A DNA stretch of 64,000 nucleotides from Hormiphora californensis (taxonomy: Eukaryota > Ctenophora > Tentaculata > Cydippida > Pleurobrachiidae), in contig CM035356.1 in the NCBI GenBank assembly GCA_020137815.1, positions 6,572,082-6,636,081 on the forward strand, given 5' to 3'. Below the pieces are notes generated by a model, which worked only from the letters and a program-made list of their open reading frames with translations, had not been told where the DNA came from and did no database searches. The position numbers and the translations under genes were made by a program. This document shows, piece after piece, positions 11,271-32,860 of this stretch (position 1 is its first letter; each line of letters opens with the position of its first letter).

Positions 11271-14200
11271 CAGGGGCTGATAGTGAGACCGCAGAATCTG
11301 TCGTGTGCTGCGCACAAAAGACTAGCAAATTTGAGTGGGTTGTACGGAAAAGCTTGCTGAGAGAGCAAATAACGGAATTTTTCCAAATTTTTTTCACTGT
11401 GGGATTCACAAGACCGTCACCTACAGCCCAGTGAAATCCCCGTGAAAAACGGTTAATTACAAGGTTCGCAGTGATCAAAACCGTAAACAACTTCATTTTT
11501 CAGTTTTCTTCATTTTTGAGAGGGTAGAGCTCTTTACCACACTGTCACTCAAAATTGAGATAGAAAATCGAAAAAAATCGTCAAGTGTGTATCTCAAAAT
11601 TGTCCATTCTTTCGATTCCCGGGTTTTTTGAAACTCCTAGGGCAAGCGTCTAGGGTGCAACCTCAAAAAACTTTGAAAACACCGTTTTTTTGAGCGCCGG
11701 ATGAATTCTGCGGTCTCACTCAAAGTCACGTGACTTAGGACTAATTAGGCAAGTGAGAGCTGGGTTGTGAGACCGCAGAATGTGTTGTAATTCGTATATT
11801 CATATGAATCTCTCTCTTTCCCTCTCTTCAACACCACATTCTCTCCTTTTTGAGTGTAGAAACACACCAAGGGGGGGGGGGGGAAGTCTTTGGCCTTTCC
11901 TCGATCGAGTTGATCAGAAAGAGAAGAAAGGGGAGTTGGGCAGAATGGGAAGGGAGAGTGCGGAGGGGGGCAAGTGGCTGTAAAAAGGAAAAAATAGTCA
12001 AAGCTTTCATCAGTGCATAGCTCTACGCTATAGCTCTATCACGTCTGCCGCTCTCTCACGCACGCGCGCGCGCGAGCGAGAGCTGGCTAGAGCGTAGAAA
12101 GCAGCTAGAGCGAGCGCGAGCGAGATATACCGCAGCGACGCGCTCTCTCTGATTCTATCTCTCATCTGTTCTAGTCTCGCGATTAAATCTTAAGGCTGTA
12201 AAAAGCCTGGGATATCTCCTCGACAACCTACGTTGTTTTTTCTACGTTGTTATTGAAAGAGGAGCGGAGAGAGAGAGAGAGAGAGGGAGAGTTGACGACG
12301 AAGACGCTAGAGAGGATCCGGTGAGAGACGAGTGATTGCAGCATGATCATGAGGAGCAAGATGCCGAGAGTGTCGGCGATGTAGAGAGAGAGGCGAGAGA
12401 GAGCCGATACTGGTTACCCACACGTTGGACCAGGACGAAGAGATTCGTAGTAAAGAGAGATGACGATGTTGAGCAGATGGTGCGGGAGAGAGAGTTTGGT
12501 GAGGATGTAGAACCTATGATATTCTGACGAGAGAAGAGAGAGAGAGAATTCAGAGAGGAGCGTTACGCCTACGTAATGCTTAGGCATGGAAGATGAAGTG
12601 ACTGAAGAGATGAGCAGCACCTGACTTGTTCACCAGAGAGAGACACCTGCGGAGGAGATGTATCTGAGCGGTGATGAGCAGAGAGTTCGAGAGTTGGAAT
12701 CGAGACTGATGAATAAACTATGCGGAGATCGGAGAGCGCAGATGGATTCCTCTCCGCTCATGTCGTCTATCGATCCGTTAAGGCAGAGATCCCCTGATTT
12801 CAGTTCGGATTTGTGATCTCGACGGGAGAGACTTGATTGAGCCCCGTGCTGCTATTAGTCGGAGAGCATGACGTTTTGTAGGAGACTGGAGGACGGAAGA
12901 GTTGGATTGTTCGATTCGATTGCCGCACTGGCATGGAGAGGCATGGATGAGCACTTGGAAAGGGACGATGAGAGACTAAGATGTCTGGGATCTTTCTCTG
13001 ATCTTTCTTTGAAGCGACTGCCCTGGCTCAGAGTAGACGAGAGAGGTACCGACGGACCCGGATGAGAGTAACCGAAGCGAGAGGTTAGGGAGACAGTTAT
13101 GACGAGAGATTAGGAGTATGGAGAGATACAGAGTCGCTTGAGCGATGGACGACACGCCGGAGATTCGCACGGAGTGAGCTGATTGATTCTCCCCGGGAGA
13201 CGTCCCCTTTTCTGAGACTTGGACCCTTTGTGAAGACCTTGAGAGCCTAGACATCGGAGTGACGATGTCCACTGACACTAGGAGACGTTTTAGCGAGAGC
13301 AGACGTCTAGTTGTTCTTGGAGACGAGGCCGAGATTGACTGAGAGAGGCCCGATGAGGAGTATGACAGGGAGAGATCCTACATCTATTTCGAAGATCTTG
13401 AGGAGAGATGACGTGGATTGAGAGAGAGAGAGGGAGCGAGGATTGGAAAGCGAGAGGGAGAGAACTCTTGACGACCGACTGAGAGATGTGAGTGCAAGAC
13501 TGGCTGAGAGAGAGAATTCAAGAGAGAACGAGAGAACGGACGATGAGAGAGAGAAGAGAGAGATAGCTAGCGGAGAAGAGGTGAGGAGGAGGATGAGAGA
13601 GAGATCGGAAGATGGGGAGAGAAGGAGAGAGGGAGGGAGGGGAAGAGAGAAGAGGATTGGAGGAGAATGAAGAAGTGCTGACAATATAGTGTATGTGCAC
13701 TTGCGTCTCCTTCGCTCGGTTATTTATAATAACACGGTGCCACAGTAGCTGGATGCTTAGTGGCTAACAGTAATCCTACCAAACCAAACAGAGTAGGAGC
13801 GAGAGATCATAGCTTTCGAAGAGGGTGAGCAGAAATGGAGATTTGAGATGAGTGGAGGGGGAATGAGAGATGGGAGTGGGGGAATCGGGATATAAATAAC
13901 GACTAAGAAGAGATATAGGTTACTCGTATTATAGGTATGGGATGTTATATTCTGAGTGATCCTCAGAAATTGTACTCATTTATGGTCCACCCAAGTGTTA
14001 TACCATCTTACTTCGAGGTTGATGATTAGAAATAAGAGATGAATCTTGCCACATTCGTCTAGGAAAACATGACACGGTGCTGAGAAGTTCAACATAGCGT
14101 GGAACTCATTCTCGCTAATGGGCAGTTAGTTATATCAACCTTTGGGCATCTCGCACCGACCCACCCCTCTGTTCTGTACAGGGTTTGGACGCTACACACA

Positions 14201-16001
14201 GCCAAACTCAAGCTCCTTCTCTTTCTTTATCCTTTGGTGATCTCAACTAGATGAGAGAGAACCCCCCTAAATAAAAGAAACAATTAAAAGGACAAGTATG
14301 AAATAAAAAACGAAAGACTAAAGAAAAAAAAAAAAAGGGAAGAGGAGAGAAGAGGCTAGGTCTCACGCTCATTAGGTTGAGCAAAGCTCTTTAGGGCCTA
14401 ATCCGCAGATTCTACTACTGGTAGAGTTTGGATGTTATGAAACCCCCTTAGCATACGACAGAGTTTAATAAAGCAGAATAGTGTCATGTCGATCTGGTGT
14501 ATGTAGCTAGGAAAGGATGGAGCTCTAGTCTGCATGAACTTTACCGATAGTAGATTGATGAGTATATCACTATGCCAAGCTTGGTGTAAGAGCCTCTCAG
14601 ACAGTAAGAGCAGATGGTCCTCACCATATACGCGAGAAGGCGGCCGACTGTAGATGATGAGTAGGAACGAGAGATGTAATAGCTAGATGAGCGGGTTACT
14701 TAGAGAGAGAGGAGGCGGGAATGGATGAGAGAAGAGAGACGAGGGCCAGAGAGAGAAAGAGCGAGCGAGAGAGAAAGAGAGGGAAGAGAGAAGAGAGAGA
14801 GAGGGGAGACTATAGCTAGGATTTTCTCGACGCGAGCTGCGCTCGCTCTCTCTCAATCTAGCTAAGACGCGATCTCATCGACTATGATATCTCTAGCGAG
14901 CGCTCTCGCTTCTCTTTTGCCTCTCCTGTATCTCTCTTCTATCATCTCTTACTCTCCTTTCTCTCTCCACTCTCTCTCACGCTCTCACTCTCGCTCTCGC
15001 TCTCTCTCTCTCTCTCTCTCTCTACTCTCGCTCTATTTCAAATTAAAAAATAAAGAAAAAACAAAGAGGATTCAGAGATATGCCCAGGCTTTTTCCGCCT
15101 TATGATTTATCCGAGAGACTAGGAAAAGAGATAGGCGAGAGGAGAGGAAAGATTGAGAAGGAGAGTGAGAGAGGAGACGGAGAGGAGGAGAGAGGAGAGA
15201 GAAGAGAAGAGAGAGGGGAAAAAGGGGGAAGAGAGGGAGAGAAAAAGGGGAAAAGAGGAGAGGAGAGAGAGTTGAGAGGAAGGGGGAGAGAGAGAGGAGA
15301 GAGGGGGAGAGATAGGAGGGGATGAAAGTTTTTTGACTATTTTTTCATTTTACAGCCATCCCCAGCACTCCCCCCGTTTCGATAAAATCGATCGGGAAAA
15401 AGGCCCAAAAAGATTCCCCCCCCCCCCCCCTTGGTGTTTTACATAAAAAAGGAGAAAATGGGTGTTGAAGGAGGGAAAGGGGAAAATTAATATGAATATA
15501 GAATTACAACACATTTGGGTCCACAACCCAGCTCTACTGCCTAATTGTCCTAAGCAGTGATTTTAGGGCCGCAGAATTCCCGGCCCCTAAAAAAAAACGG
15601 TTTTTTTTTTCAAAGTTTTTAGGTTTGCACCCTAGAGGGTTGCCCTAGGAGTTTAAAAAAACCCCGGGAATGAAAAAAAGGAAAATTTTGAGATACACAC
15701 TTGAGATTTTTTCGATTTTATCTCAATTTGAGGACGGGGGAAGAGCTTCCCCTCTCAAAAATGAAAAAAAAACAAAAAATGAAGTTTTTTCGGTTTTTGT
15801 ACTGCAAACCTTGAAATAACCCGTTTTTCACGGGGATTTCACTGGGCTGTAGGTGACGGTCTTGTGAATCCCACAGTGAAAAAAATTTGGAAAATTCCGT
15901 TATTTGCTCTCTCAGCAAGCTTTTCCGTACAACCCACTCAAATTTGCTAGTCTTTTGTGCGCAGCACACGACAGATTCTGCGGTCTCACTATCAGCCCCT
16001 G
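11271..16001. mobile_element. 4.73-kb DNA transposon with ~0.7-kb terminal inverted repeats
   Basis: The left end CAGGGGCTGATAGTGAGACC reads outward-inverted at 15982-16001. The inverted repeats extend to about 12012 on the left and start at about 15323 on the right, with moderate divergence. The flanks show a 5-bp duplication ATTAT (11266-11270 and 16002-16006), although the right flank is an (ATT)n tract, which weakens it. The motif GTGAGACCGCAGAAT recurs subterminally, as expected of transposase binding sites. The 3.3-kb core is purine-rich on the plus strand, and its open frames are Arg/Glu or Ser/Leu low-complexity readings. No transposase is recognisable. Confidence 0.85.
12250..15330. 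repeat. Degenerate GA-rich core of the long-TIR element
   Basis: The plus strand is dominated by GAGAGA and GGAGA tracts interrupted by mixed sequence between about 13700 and 14700. Long open frames here (for example 13443-13670) give RERERE-type translations and are composition artefacts. Around 14800-15050 the composition switches to CT-rich, which makes the core roughly self-complementary at its right side. I see no gene. Confidence 0.6.
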
Positions 16002-16033
<32 letters not shown>

Positions 16034-17260
16034 TAAAATGTATACATTACATATACTGCCCCTTTTTTGTGGGCAAAACGGATAGCCATTAATAAGTCCC
16101 ATTAGAAGTCTCTTCAGTGCACATGTCACTGATTAGAAGTCAGCCACATTTAATTACCCCCCTGCTAACCCAATATCGTCCATTCGGATTGTCTCGCCTC
16201 AGTCCTTTCACTGTATCAACGAGAGTTTTCCGTTCTCGCTGTTCCTCCGGTGTTAGGTCGGGGGAAAGAAACACCGAGGAAAATTTCTCTGAATCCCGGA
16301 GCTGCTTTGCTTTCCTGAGAAGCTGCAACAAGGTTTCCCTCCTTTCAAGGGTAACGATTACTGGTCTTGGTCGGTTATCAGTCTTTTCGCCGACTCGCTT
16401 TGTGGAAGTTATGACTGGTTTTTCATTCAGCTCTGTAAAAATATCTCGAACTTCATGCTCAGTGGTTCTTGCAGTAGTTTCTAGTAGCCCAAACAAAACC
16501 AAATTCAGCTTTCGATCAGGAGTTGCTTCTTCTGTTGTACTTGTGGGAAGGGGCACTGACGCTTTCTTCCATGCTGCTTGGAGGCGGGATGGTGCAATAG
16601 CCGCTGAGCAGTTCTGGACAAGTACTTTGGAGTAGCCCTGCAATTGCTTCTGAACAGACTCCGACACCGAATTGAGTTTCTGACCTTGTACTTCAATCAA
16701 ACTTTTTTGTGCTTCAATCAGCTTCTCTTGTAACTCAATCCTTGATACCCGATGTTTATCAACCTCTTCCTTGAATGAGCCAAGCTCTTTTTGTACCTCC
16801 TTGAGTTTCCGATTACACTCCTCTAGTTCCCGACGTTCTTTCATACGGACAGTTTCATCGTTATTTTTCATACATAGTCCAGCTTCCCTCGCTATCAGAA
16901 GAATATGACGGCAGAGGTTCTTGGTGAAGGCCATGAACTGATGTCCATTATAATTTTTTAAAGCGTAGTCTACTGGCAGTGATCGACTGGAATCCAAGAA
17001 TAACATCCGCAGCTCTTCATCCACCTGATGGTGACTCGGTTTGGTTCCATTCCTGATTAACAAAACGTCTCTTACTGCATAACGAAGTAGTTCCATCACC
17101 GAGGGATCAACACATTTCAGTGGATCGGCATCTGCATCAGAGGTATTGAGTTTCTCCGTCATAACTTCTTCCTGCCCCTACGGGCGGTCTCAACATCCTG
17201 AGGACATATCTCAAATTAATTTGTTTAAAGTAGTGTTGAAAAGTTTCGTTGTACAGCGGG
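16002..17260 (-). mobile_element. ORF1-only non-LTR retroelement, copy 1
   Basis: On the minus strand, an upstream segment shared with the 59.6-kb element (TTTTCAACACTACTTTAAAC at about 17220-17245) leads into a complete ORF1 (17162-16140). A short 3' region follows, ending in an (AAT)n tail at 16029-16002. There is no endonuclease or reverse-transcriptase frame between ORF1 and the tail. Simple-repeat 3' tails are typical of CR1/L2-like LINEs. The exact 5' boundary is uncertain. Confidence 0.7.
16140..17162 (-). CDS. LINE ORF1-like nucleic-acid-binding protein, 340 aa
   Basis: The frame is complete, ATG to stop. Residues ~1-100 are mixed helical, ~104-175 form a strong heptad-like coiled coil (ELEECNRKLKEVQKEL and onward), and ~215-340 match the RRM-plus-basic C-terminal region of LINE ORF1 proteins: LVLFGLLE, TKRVGEK, RPRPVIVTLERRETLLQLLR, VFLSPDLTPEEQRERK. 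Such proteins trimerise through the coiled coil, bind RNA and act as chaperones during retrotransposition. It has a clear homologue at 59670-60632 with the same order of parts. It lies between the DEPDC5 and UBE3A genes. A domesticated host gene is possible but not suggested by anything visible. Confidence 0.85.
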   Translation of the reverse strand: MTEKLNTSDADADPLKCVDPSVMELLRYAVRDVLLIRNGTKPSHHQVDEELRMLFLDSSRSLPVDYALKNYNGHQFMAFTKNLCRHILLIAREAGLCMKNNDETVRMKERRELEECNRKLKEVQKELGSFKEEVDKHRVSRIELQEKLIEAQKSLIEVQGQKLNSVSESVQKQLQGYSKVLVQNCSAAIAPSRLQAAWKKASVPLPTSTTEEATPDRKLNLVLFGLLETTARTTEHEVRDIFTELNEKPVITSTKRVGEKTDNRPRPVIVTLERRETLLQLLRKAKQLRDSEKFSSVFLSPDLTPEEQRERKTLVDTVKGLRRDNPNGRYWVSRGVIKCG

Positions 17261-17663
17261 TCCGAGACCCACTTTTCGGATGGAAGAAAGGAAGAAATTG
17301 CTTAAATTATCTGATTCTTGACGAGATTTGCAGAAATCGAAGTTTTGAGCGTACGCCTTGAAAAGAACCAACACACGACTGACCACAGAGCTGTCCTCAG
17401 AGGGTCCGGACCCAGTTCACGCCCTACATTTAAAAGCTTGGCGTGACAGATGCAAAGTAGAAAAATGAGAATATGAATAAGATTTATTGCGAAGGGTAGA
17501 CGGAAATCTGAGAGAAAAAGAATAAACCTATTTTTCAGAAGGACGATTTTTTTAAAGTTTCTAGCAGCCCTTAATTCGTATTTATAAATGTATCTCTTAT
17601 TTGATTTTCCAGAAGATGGTATAAGAAATTTTACGCTCGGTGATTTGAAAGCAGTTTGCCGTC

Positions 17664-25554
<7,891 letters not shown>

Positions 25555-26545
25555 GCGAGAGGGGGACGTTCTTGTTGTTTTTTGTCGTGCAATGTAACAG
25601 ACATGATGTATGGGGTCTTCTTTTGTTGTGTCGTTTTTTACCACTTGAATTTACTCCGGAATTGGACTGTATTGTGTGTAGTAGTAGGACAGAAGAAGAG
25701 AAGGATTCTATAGATTAGGAATGGGCCAGAGCAGTATATCAGAATAGGGGGAGAGCGTGTGAGTGAGTGAGTGAGTGAGTGAGTGAGTGAGTGAGTGAGT
25801 GAGTGAGAGTGTGAGTGAGTGAGTGAGTGAGTGAGTGAGTGAGTGAGAGTGTGAGTGAGTGAGTGAGAGTTTGAGTGAGTGAGAGTGTGAGTGAGATAGA
25901 TGGAGAGAGGGAGAGAGAGGGAGAAAGTTTATTTGTATCATCTAAACAGTGAGTGAGACTGAGTGAGTGACCGAAAGAGATAGAAAGAGAGGGACAGAGA
26001 ATGATACCAATTGTTTGTCTACACTTTGTACTGTCTAATTTAAATTGTTTCTACCCAAGGAATATACCGACTTTTACAGATTTAGAAAACTTTAAATTAG
26101 TTTAAAAACATATCAAATGGCTTGAAAATTCAAATAATATTGCCCACATTTCACTAACATAACGTTACTTCGATTTATTCTCAAATAAATATAATAACAC
26201 ACATTTGTGCTTTACAAATACGCTTCACACTCAAACAGTGATACAAATCACAATCGTTTACTGTCAGAGCATTGGCCTGGCCCTATTCCCATTTCTTCAG
26301 AACTGCGGTCAGATCACTGGCCTGACAGATCGTTTATTAAACACACGAAAAACAAAAAACAATACAAAGACAAAGATATTCAAAAATAGTTGCTCGAATG
26401 ATAAAATTATTAAATTCACCAAGTCTTTATTTTCTTTGTAACACAACTCTCTTTGAAGTTCATTTAATGAGCTAGAGAAAGGTTTGCGAGCATCCATCAG
26501 TACTGGTTACTGTTCGTGTGATTGTCCGCTCTCCAGTGGGTTCCA
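25555..26545. other. Convergent intergenic region with a (GTGA)n tract
   Basis: This is the 3' flank of UBE3A (plus) and of the membrane-protein gene (minus). It contains a (GTGA)n/(GAGT)n tract at 25753-25905. Otherwise it is AT-rich with no supported gene. Confidence 0.7.
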
Positions 26546-29500
26546 CTATTGTCCCTGTCTAGGGAGAAGTATTATTAGTGGGTTGTCATGGTGAAATTTG
26601 GGTACCATGTTGGTTATATATGTGGTAACCATGGTAACTATGGAGTATGGTGTCATATTATGGAACAACACATTGGACGGTCTAACTGCAGGCCCACTCA
26701 CCCGGCACTGAGTTATTGAGCTGGTGTCCAGGTCTACTGTTGCCAAGGCAGCCACAGCAGGCGGAGGGCCCACCCCACCGTAGCTGCTGCTCCCTCCTGA
26801 CGGGGCTGTCATCGCTACCAGGTTCTCCGATGCGTTAACCCGCTTCACCCTGTACGGGGGGGGGGGGGTGACACGTAACACTTTGTAACACTTTGTAACA
26901 TGTGCAGAAAACTTTTTGTGCACGTTACATGTTACAAAGTGTTACAAAGTGTTACAAAGTGTTACAAAGTGTTACAAAATGTTACAAAGTGTTACAAAAT
27001 GTTACAAAGTGTTACAAAATGGGCATTTTTTGCAACATTTTGCAACATTTTGCAACATTTTGTAACACTTTGTAACACTTTGTAACACTTTGTAACGCTT
27101 GTAACACTTTGTAACATGTGCAGAAAATATTTTGTGCACGTTACATGTTACAAAGTGTTACAAAGTGTTACGTGTCACCCCCCCCTGTACGGGGGGATGT
27201 TGTGTTCGGAGATTTGGAAAACTTTTTCGAGGACGGGTAGATTTAGGACTAAGGGGGGGGGGGTCGGGGCGCTATTCACTCAACCTTCCTCCTTACTCAA
27301 TAAGGTGTACCGGGACAACTATCAGGCCAATGCTCTCACAGCGGGGGGGGGGGGGGGTTGGTATTGAGTAAGTAAGGGGTGGAGAGGAGAGAGACCACTT
27401 AATCAACAAGGAAGGGAGGTGTTGTTATACCTGAAGAGGGTTGTAACCTCATTGTCCTTCTCAAGCAATCTATTCTGGTGTACTGTCGATTGAGTCTGAA
27501 ATTGTAAAACACATTACCAAAAGTAGGGAAATGATCGGGGGAATATAAAAATGCCAGATCAATTGTGTTTGGCTTTTAAATACTAATAGTTTTGACTTGG
27601 AATCTTCAAACTATACCTGATTAGTAAGATTGGTAACTTTGCTCCTCTCTGCCTCACTCGGTCTATAAACTTGACGAAGGGTGTTGGGGTTGAAATGATA
27701 CGAGTGGGCCGCGTTCCTCCGACACCTACAGGAGGAGATATGTGAATTATAAACACCCGTTAATTATGTGACTGAAATCACTAATATTCGATCTGTTTGC
27801 GCCAGACCCCGTTTTGATTCTCAAGGGTCGGCGCCTCCAGACATGTCATGAACGGATTCCAAGCTGTCTGGCGCCGCCAGACAGATTCTCAGGCTCTATC
27901 ACTGAGAAATCCTGCCAATTCTTACTTGTATATGACACATCCGATGATAAAGATAAAGATAAAGATGCCGATAGCAGCTAGAATCCAGGCCACTAAGTAG
28001 ACAGCGCTGGCAACCGCCTCTGTGTGCTCAGTCAGGGCTAGGGGAAGAAGAAGGGTTAGAAAAAGGAACTGTGCTTTTGGTGGTAGATGATCGTATAGCG
28101 TTATTAACAAGTATAGCGGAGAATCTCAGGAGTTAGAGGGGAACAAGCCATGCGATATGCTCAACAAAAAAAAGTAAAATAAATTCTTCAAAAAGTATAC
28201 CAGTTGTTGCGGAGATGTTTCCCAGTTCAGTTTTCAGCATCACCTCCACAGTAACCGTGTCATCTGTACCAGGTATACCTGCATAATAGGGCAGGACATG
28301 TTAGATAGATGGTGCATTGAATCATGCAAGGTCCTTGATCTACCGAACCCTCACGGGGCAGGACAAATTAGCAAGAGGACAGAGCTTGCATTGCTCTCTC
28401 ACATATTCGAGGGTTAGACAAGACTGCGGAACAGTAATGTAATGTTAGTATGACAATTACAAGACCAAGCTGGAGAGGAATAGCCATTGAAATTTCACGC
28501 TTACGAGCTCTAGTATTCTGCGACGTAGGGAACTATACTTGTATACGTGTAATAAAATGAGTCCCTAATGTGTGTGTGTGTGTGTGTTTTGCACCGCCCG
28601 TCATTCCTCCCACTTTACTGCCCCACAATGGTCGGCAGACAACCTATATTAATATCACTCTTCGCCACCGTCCCCCACACGTAGGGATAGTGTTGATGTT
28701 GTTCCGGTTTGGGTCCTGGTATTTTGTCGAGCAAGCTCAACATTTCCCTCGAACCTTCGCCGGCATCACAAGAAGAGTATTTGATACAGTGAATCTAATA
28801 GTAGACTGACATACCTATATTGTCAGGACAATGGATGGAATTTACCTGTCTCACAGACTGGTCTCTGGTTACTACTGCTCCAAGGAGCTGTAGAGGTAGG
28901 TGGGTTGCCGGATATGACAATACCGTGGGTTCACCATCTAATCGGTGACGGCTGAAATATCTTATCACACCTCAGGTCTTGGGTCAAAACCGCTAGCAGT
29001 ACTTATCAGCATGCAACCTGGGGGTCCGGACAGCTAATTTCTTAGCAAGCACAGATAAGCATGAAAACGCTTATGTAAACTCTGGTGAGCATTTGGCAAA
29101 TTATCGACTCCCAGGGGTTGCACTTTTGCGGGGTAATTACTTGCCATACGGCGGAGGTGGCCATTTGTTTGGCCCAGACCTGCCCTACCACTCTTGGGTC
29201 CCTTATTGCGTTGTTATAGAAGAAAAATCCCCCATAAGTAGCGTTGCCCTATAGTTTGCCACTTGTTCCAGGTCGGGATAGTTAGGGATGGTTTAATCGA
29301 ATAGGTTACTTTTGGCTATTAGTTTGGAGAATATTACCAAATCAAGTGTGTTGCTTGATCTGTTTGTTAGTGAGGAGGATTGTTCTAGATATATTGCAAA
29401 GGTAGTATGTGGCAAAAATTTGGGCAGAGGTTCCCCAGGGGAATAACCCCTATTTTTGCGAGAGAAGGTAACCTCCGTCCGACCAATATGGGATGTTGGA

Positions 29501-32500
29501 CAGGAGGGCTGTTTTAAAGGCTACAGCTGCCGGGTGATTACAAATCATGGGTTGCCATAATTGAGGGAGGCTAGTTCTCTGGCGTAGAATTTACCCCCAT
29601 AATTAAATGGGAGACAGCCGAAGGGTCATCAGGCATGCCTAGTAGGCAGAGGCCCTCGGTGATTACAAATCATGGGTTGCCATGTGTAACAAGGTTACTG
29701 GCTGGGGTGAGATTATCAGTTCAACCGGGATCCTCACTAAGACTCAGCCCGACGACCGACCGACAAACGATCGATCAACGACTGATATCAATCGTCAACC
29801 AACCGCTCATCAATCGACCGCCGAAACAAATCCCAGCAGGGACCAGCCGCACTGCAAGAGCTCGGTGCCATAGTTGAGTTCGGCAAGGTCTCTGGCAAAG
29901 TTTACTCCCCAAGATTGGGGAGAGAGCCGGTGTGATTTGACCGTAATCACTGGACCATCAGCCAACCAGGTCCACGGCAACGGGACTGAGCTCGAAGAAC
30001 TCAGCTGGCACGAAGAACCTGAGTTCCCCCCGCTGAGTCCCTAATGTAAATACCAGGAACCGACCGTCACAAGTAAACAACCAATCAGAACTCGATATTT
30101 TGGTCACGTGAATGGTTATCAGCCAATCAGGGACCAGTATTTCCTGATTCGGTCGGTTCCTGCTAACATACCTGTAAAGTTGTAGAAGGCAAACATGTCA
30201 TCAGTTTTTGTTGTAAATGTAACGTTCCCACTAGTCACCTTGACTAAAAAACACCCTGGTTTCATCACCTAAATGGCAAGGTGTGTAAGTTATCGACCAT
30301 TACCAACTTATAATAAACCATCCTCAAATCCTTGCCAAAAAGTTACGCAAGTCGCAAACCGACCTTATCCCGTCCTATTAAACAAACCTTACCCTGCCAG
30401 GTGAATGCTCTGGCAAAACAAACCTTATTGTTTGGTTGGAACACATTCTCCCAGTTCACTTCAACATAGTCCTTGCTGACACTACGTATTGTGACATTTC
30501 CAATTATCTCTGGGGCTGCAGGGAGAGAGTAGTTAGCTATCTTGCGCCGCCGACCCCATCTGAGCGCACTGTCGCGCGCTCAGATTTGAGAATCAAATTG
30601 GGGTATGGGCGCCGCCATACAGGTTAGAGGTTTAGGAGGGAGTCAGGGATAGAAAGAAAGTGTCGTCAGATTTAGGAAAGGACAGAGATAGGGATAGAAA
30701 AATACGAGGTTGTATTTACTCGACATGTTCCCAAATCTGTCGGCTCTCGTACGAGCATGGCAAGTTTGTTTACCTTTCCCAGGCGTAGAGACTATCTTTT
30801 CTTCTTTGATGGTCGTCGTATAGAACACATAAAGGTACCTGAAAAGGGTAGAATTGCTAGAGAAGGAAATTGTTGCCTTGTTCGACCCTCCTTCCCCGAA
30901 TAAAATAAAATAAAAAGAGTTTGAACAAAACAAGGAAATTGATGGAAAGGAGGCACGTGAAAGCAGCTGGCAGCTCAGCTGCCCAATCTGATTTCTAGTT
31001 TATCGATTGTTAGAGAAGCAAATTTTTCACCAAGGACCAAGGTCTTACTTGGAGAAGTGTTCAATGGTATCGTTATGGAAGAGAGTGTTCCGTTCCATCA
31101 GCTTAGTATTGACTCTCCTAGGTCTTCCAATTGTGTTACAGCTGTTCATCTCGCAATGGGCACGAAGCAACAGACCTATCATAGCAGGAAGGGTTATTAT
31201 TATAGCTAGAGCTGGAATATACACCTGCTGACACGGACTAAAGACTATCTTTCTCTCTCTCTCTTTTTCTCCCTCTTTATGGCCCTAATGCTGCATTAAT
31301 GCATCGTAACCCATTGTTTCACTCACGACTCTCTCCCTTGAGTGCAAATTTAACACCAAGAAAGGCTTCGCTAAAAGCCTTTCTACCTGCAAGCTATCTA
31401 CCCACTCTCTACTTAACACTTGGAAATATATGGAGCTATTAGCCTACTACGAGTAAAGAACACGTTTCCTCCCCATTTTGTTGTCTTCAAAATATTCCTC
31501 TCAGTTGTTTTAGTTCTCGACCCTCTCTTACCATGCCCCGGTAAACATTACCCTCAGTTTACTATAACAAGCGAGAGAGGACTACTCATATTCGGCATGC
31601 GACTCAACTTAGTTTTGTCATCCTATTTATCTGTGCGGCGGCGCCATACCCCATTTGACAGTGCGCTCAGATGGGGTCGCAGCGCCAGACAGCTCATTAT
31701 CATTATGTTATCTCATTCACACACCAGTGCTGAGAGAACTACCACCCAGAACTATGTATTACGTGTACTACAACTGTTTACAGTAAACATGGGACTTGTC
31801 ACCCAGAACTATGTGTATTACGTGTGGGAGTATGGACGGTTCCACTGTGCCTCTTCTCCAGGTGTATATCATCTGATACATGGATTATCATCGTGAGGTT
31901 TAGGTCAGCTCCAACCCTGGTGTAGAAGGTCACCTCACTCCTCTTGTCCTTCTCAAACTCTGTTAGATTGTAACCTGCCGGGGAAATGGTGTTTCAGAGG
32001 TGGGATGGGGGGGGGGGTGGTGGTGATTCAGTTAGCTTATAACCTGGGGAGAGGTGAAATGGTGAATCAAACCTCTATTTACCATGTACCTCGATTGCAT
32101 TTATCATTCCCCCAAAGACTCCAGTAAATCGAGGTTTGACTCTTTTATGATTATGTAGTAATCAGCCACGCAGACAGGGTAGGTAGGGAGATTGGAGAAA
32201 CATATATACGGTAAAACATAATTTCAACCAGGAAGAATATATATTGAGATTTCTCAGAAATATTCTTTCTCATTTTCTCTCCACTCACTCGTCTGCACAG
32301 ACCCTGCCCACACCACTTTAATTTTTATTCAACAAACACGTGTGACCACGCCTTCTGCGTGACTAAATCAGACATATTTAATTTGATAAACTAGGGGTCG
32401 ATTGTTTTTACAAATTTTGAAGACTTCTTAGGAAGTCAGAGGTACAGCAGTGGTTTGTGACTTTATGTTTACTAAAAGTGGTCTGATTTGTTTTCAATTA

Positions 32501-32771
32501 CATACTTCGTCGAGAGCCAAGAATTCAAATTGTTTGACTTCATGTAATTATTATGCATGGCATCTCTCTCCCATCTCTCTCCAGTCTTCATCTCAGTAAT
32601 TTTATCTCTCTATCTCTCTATCCTCTCTCTTTCTCACTCTCGCTCTTTTACCGCATTCTCAATTATTTCTTTGACATTTCCTTCTTCATTTCTAAGAAGA
32701 ACAGATCAAGAACCGTATAAGTTGAGAATGAGCCCAGAAGGAACTAGAAAAAAAATGGAAAAGAGAGAGAG

Positions 32772-32860
<89 letters not shown>

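Noticed and set aside
28585-28605. GCACCGCCCGTC resembling the conserved 3' end of small-subunit rRNA
   Set aside because: The match is short and the surrounding sequence has no rRNA similarity.
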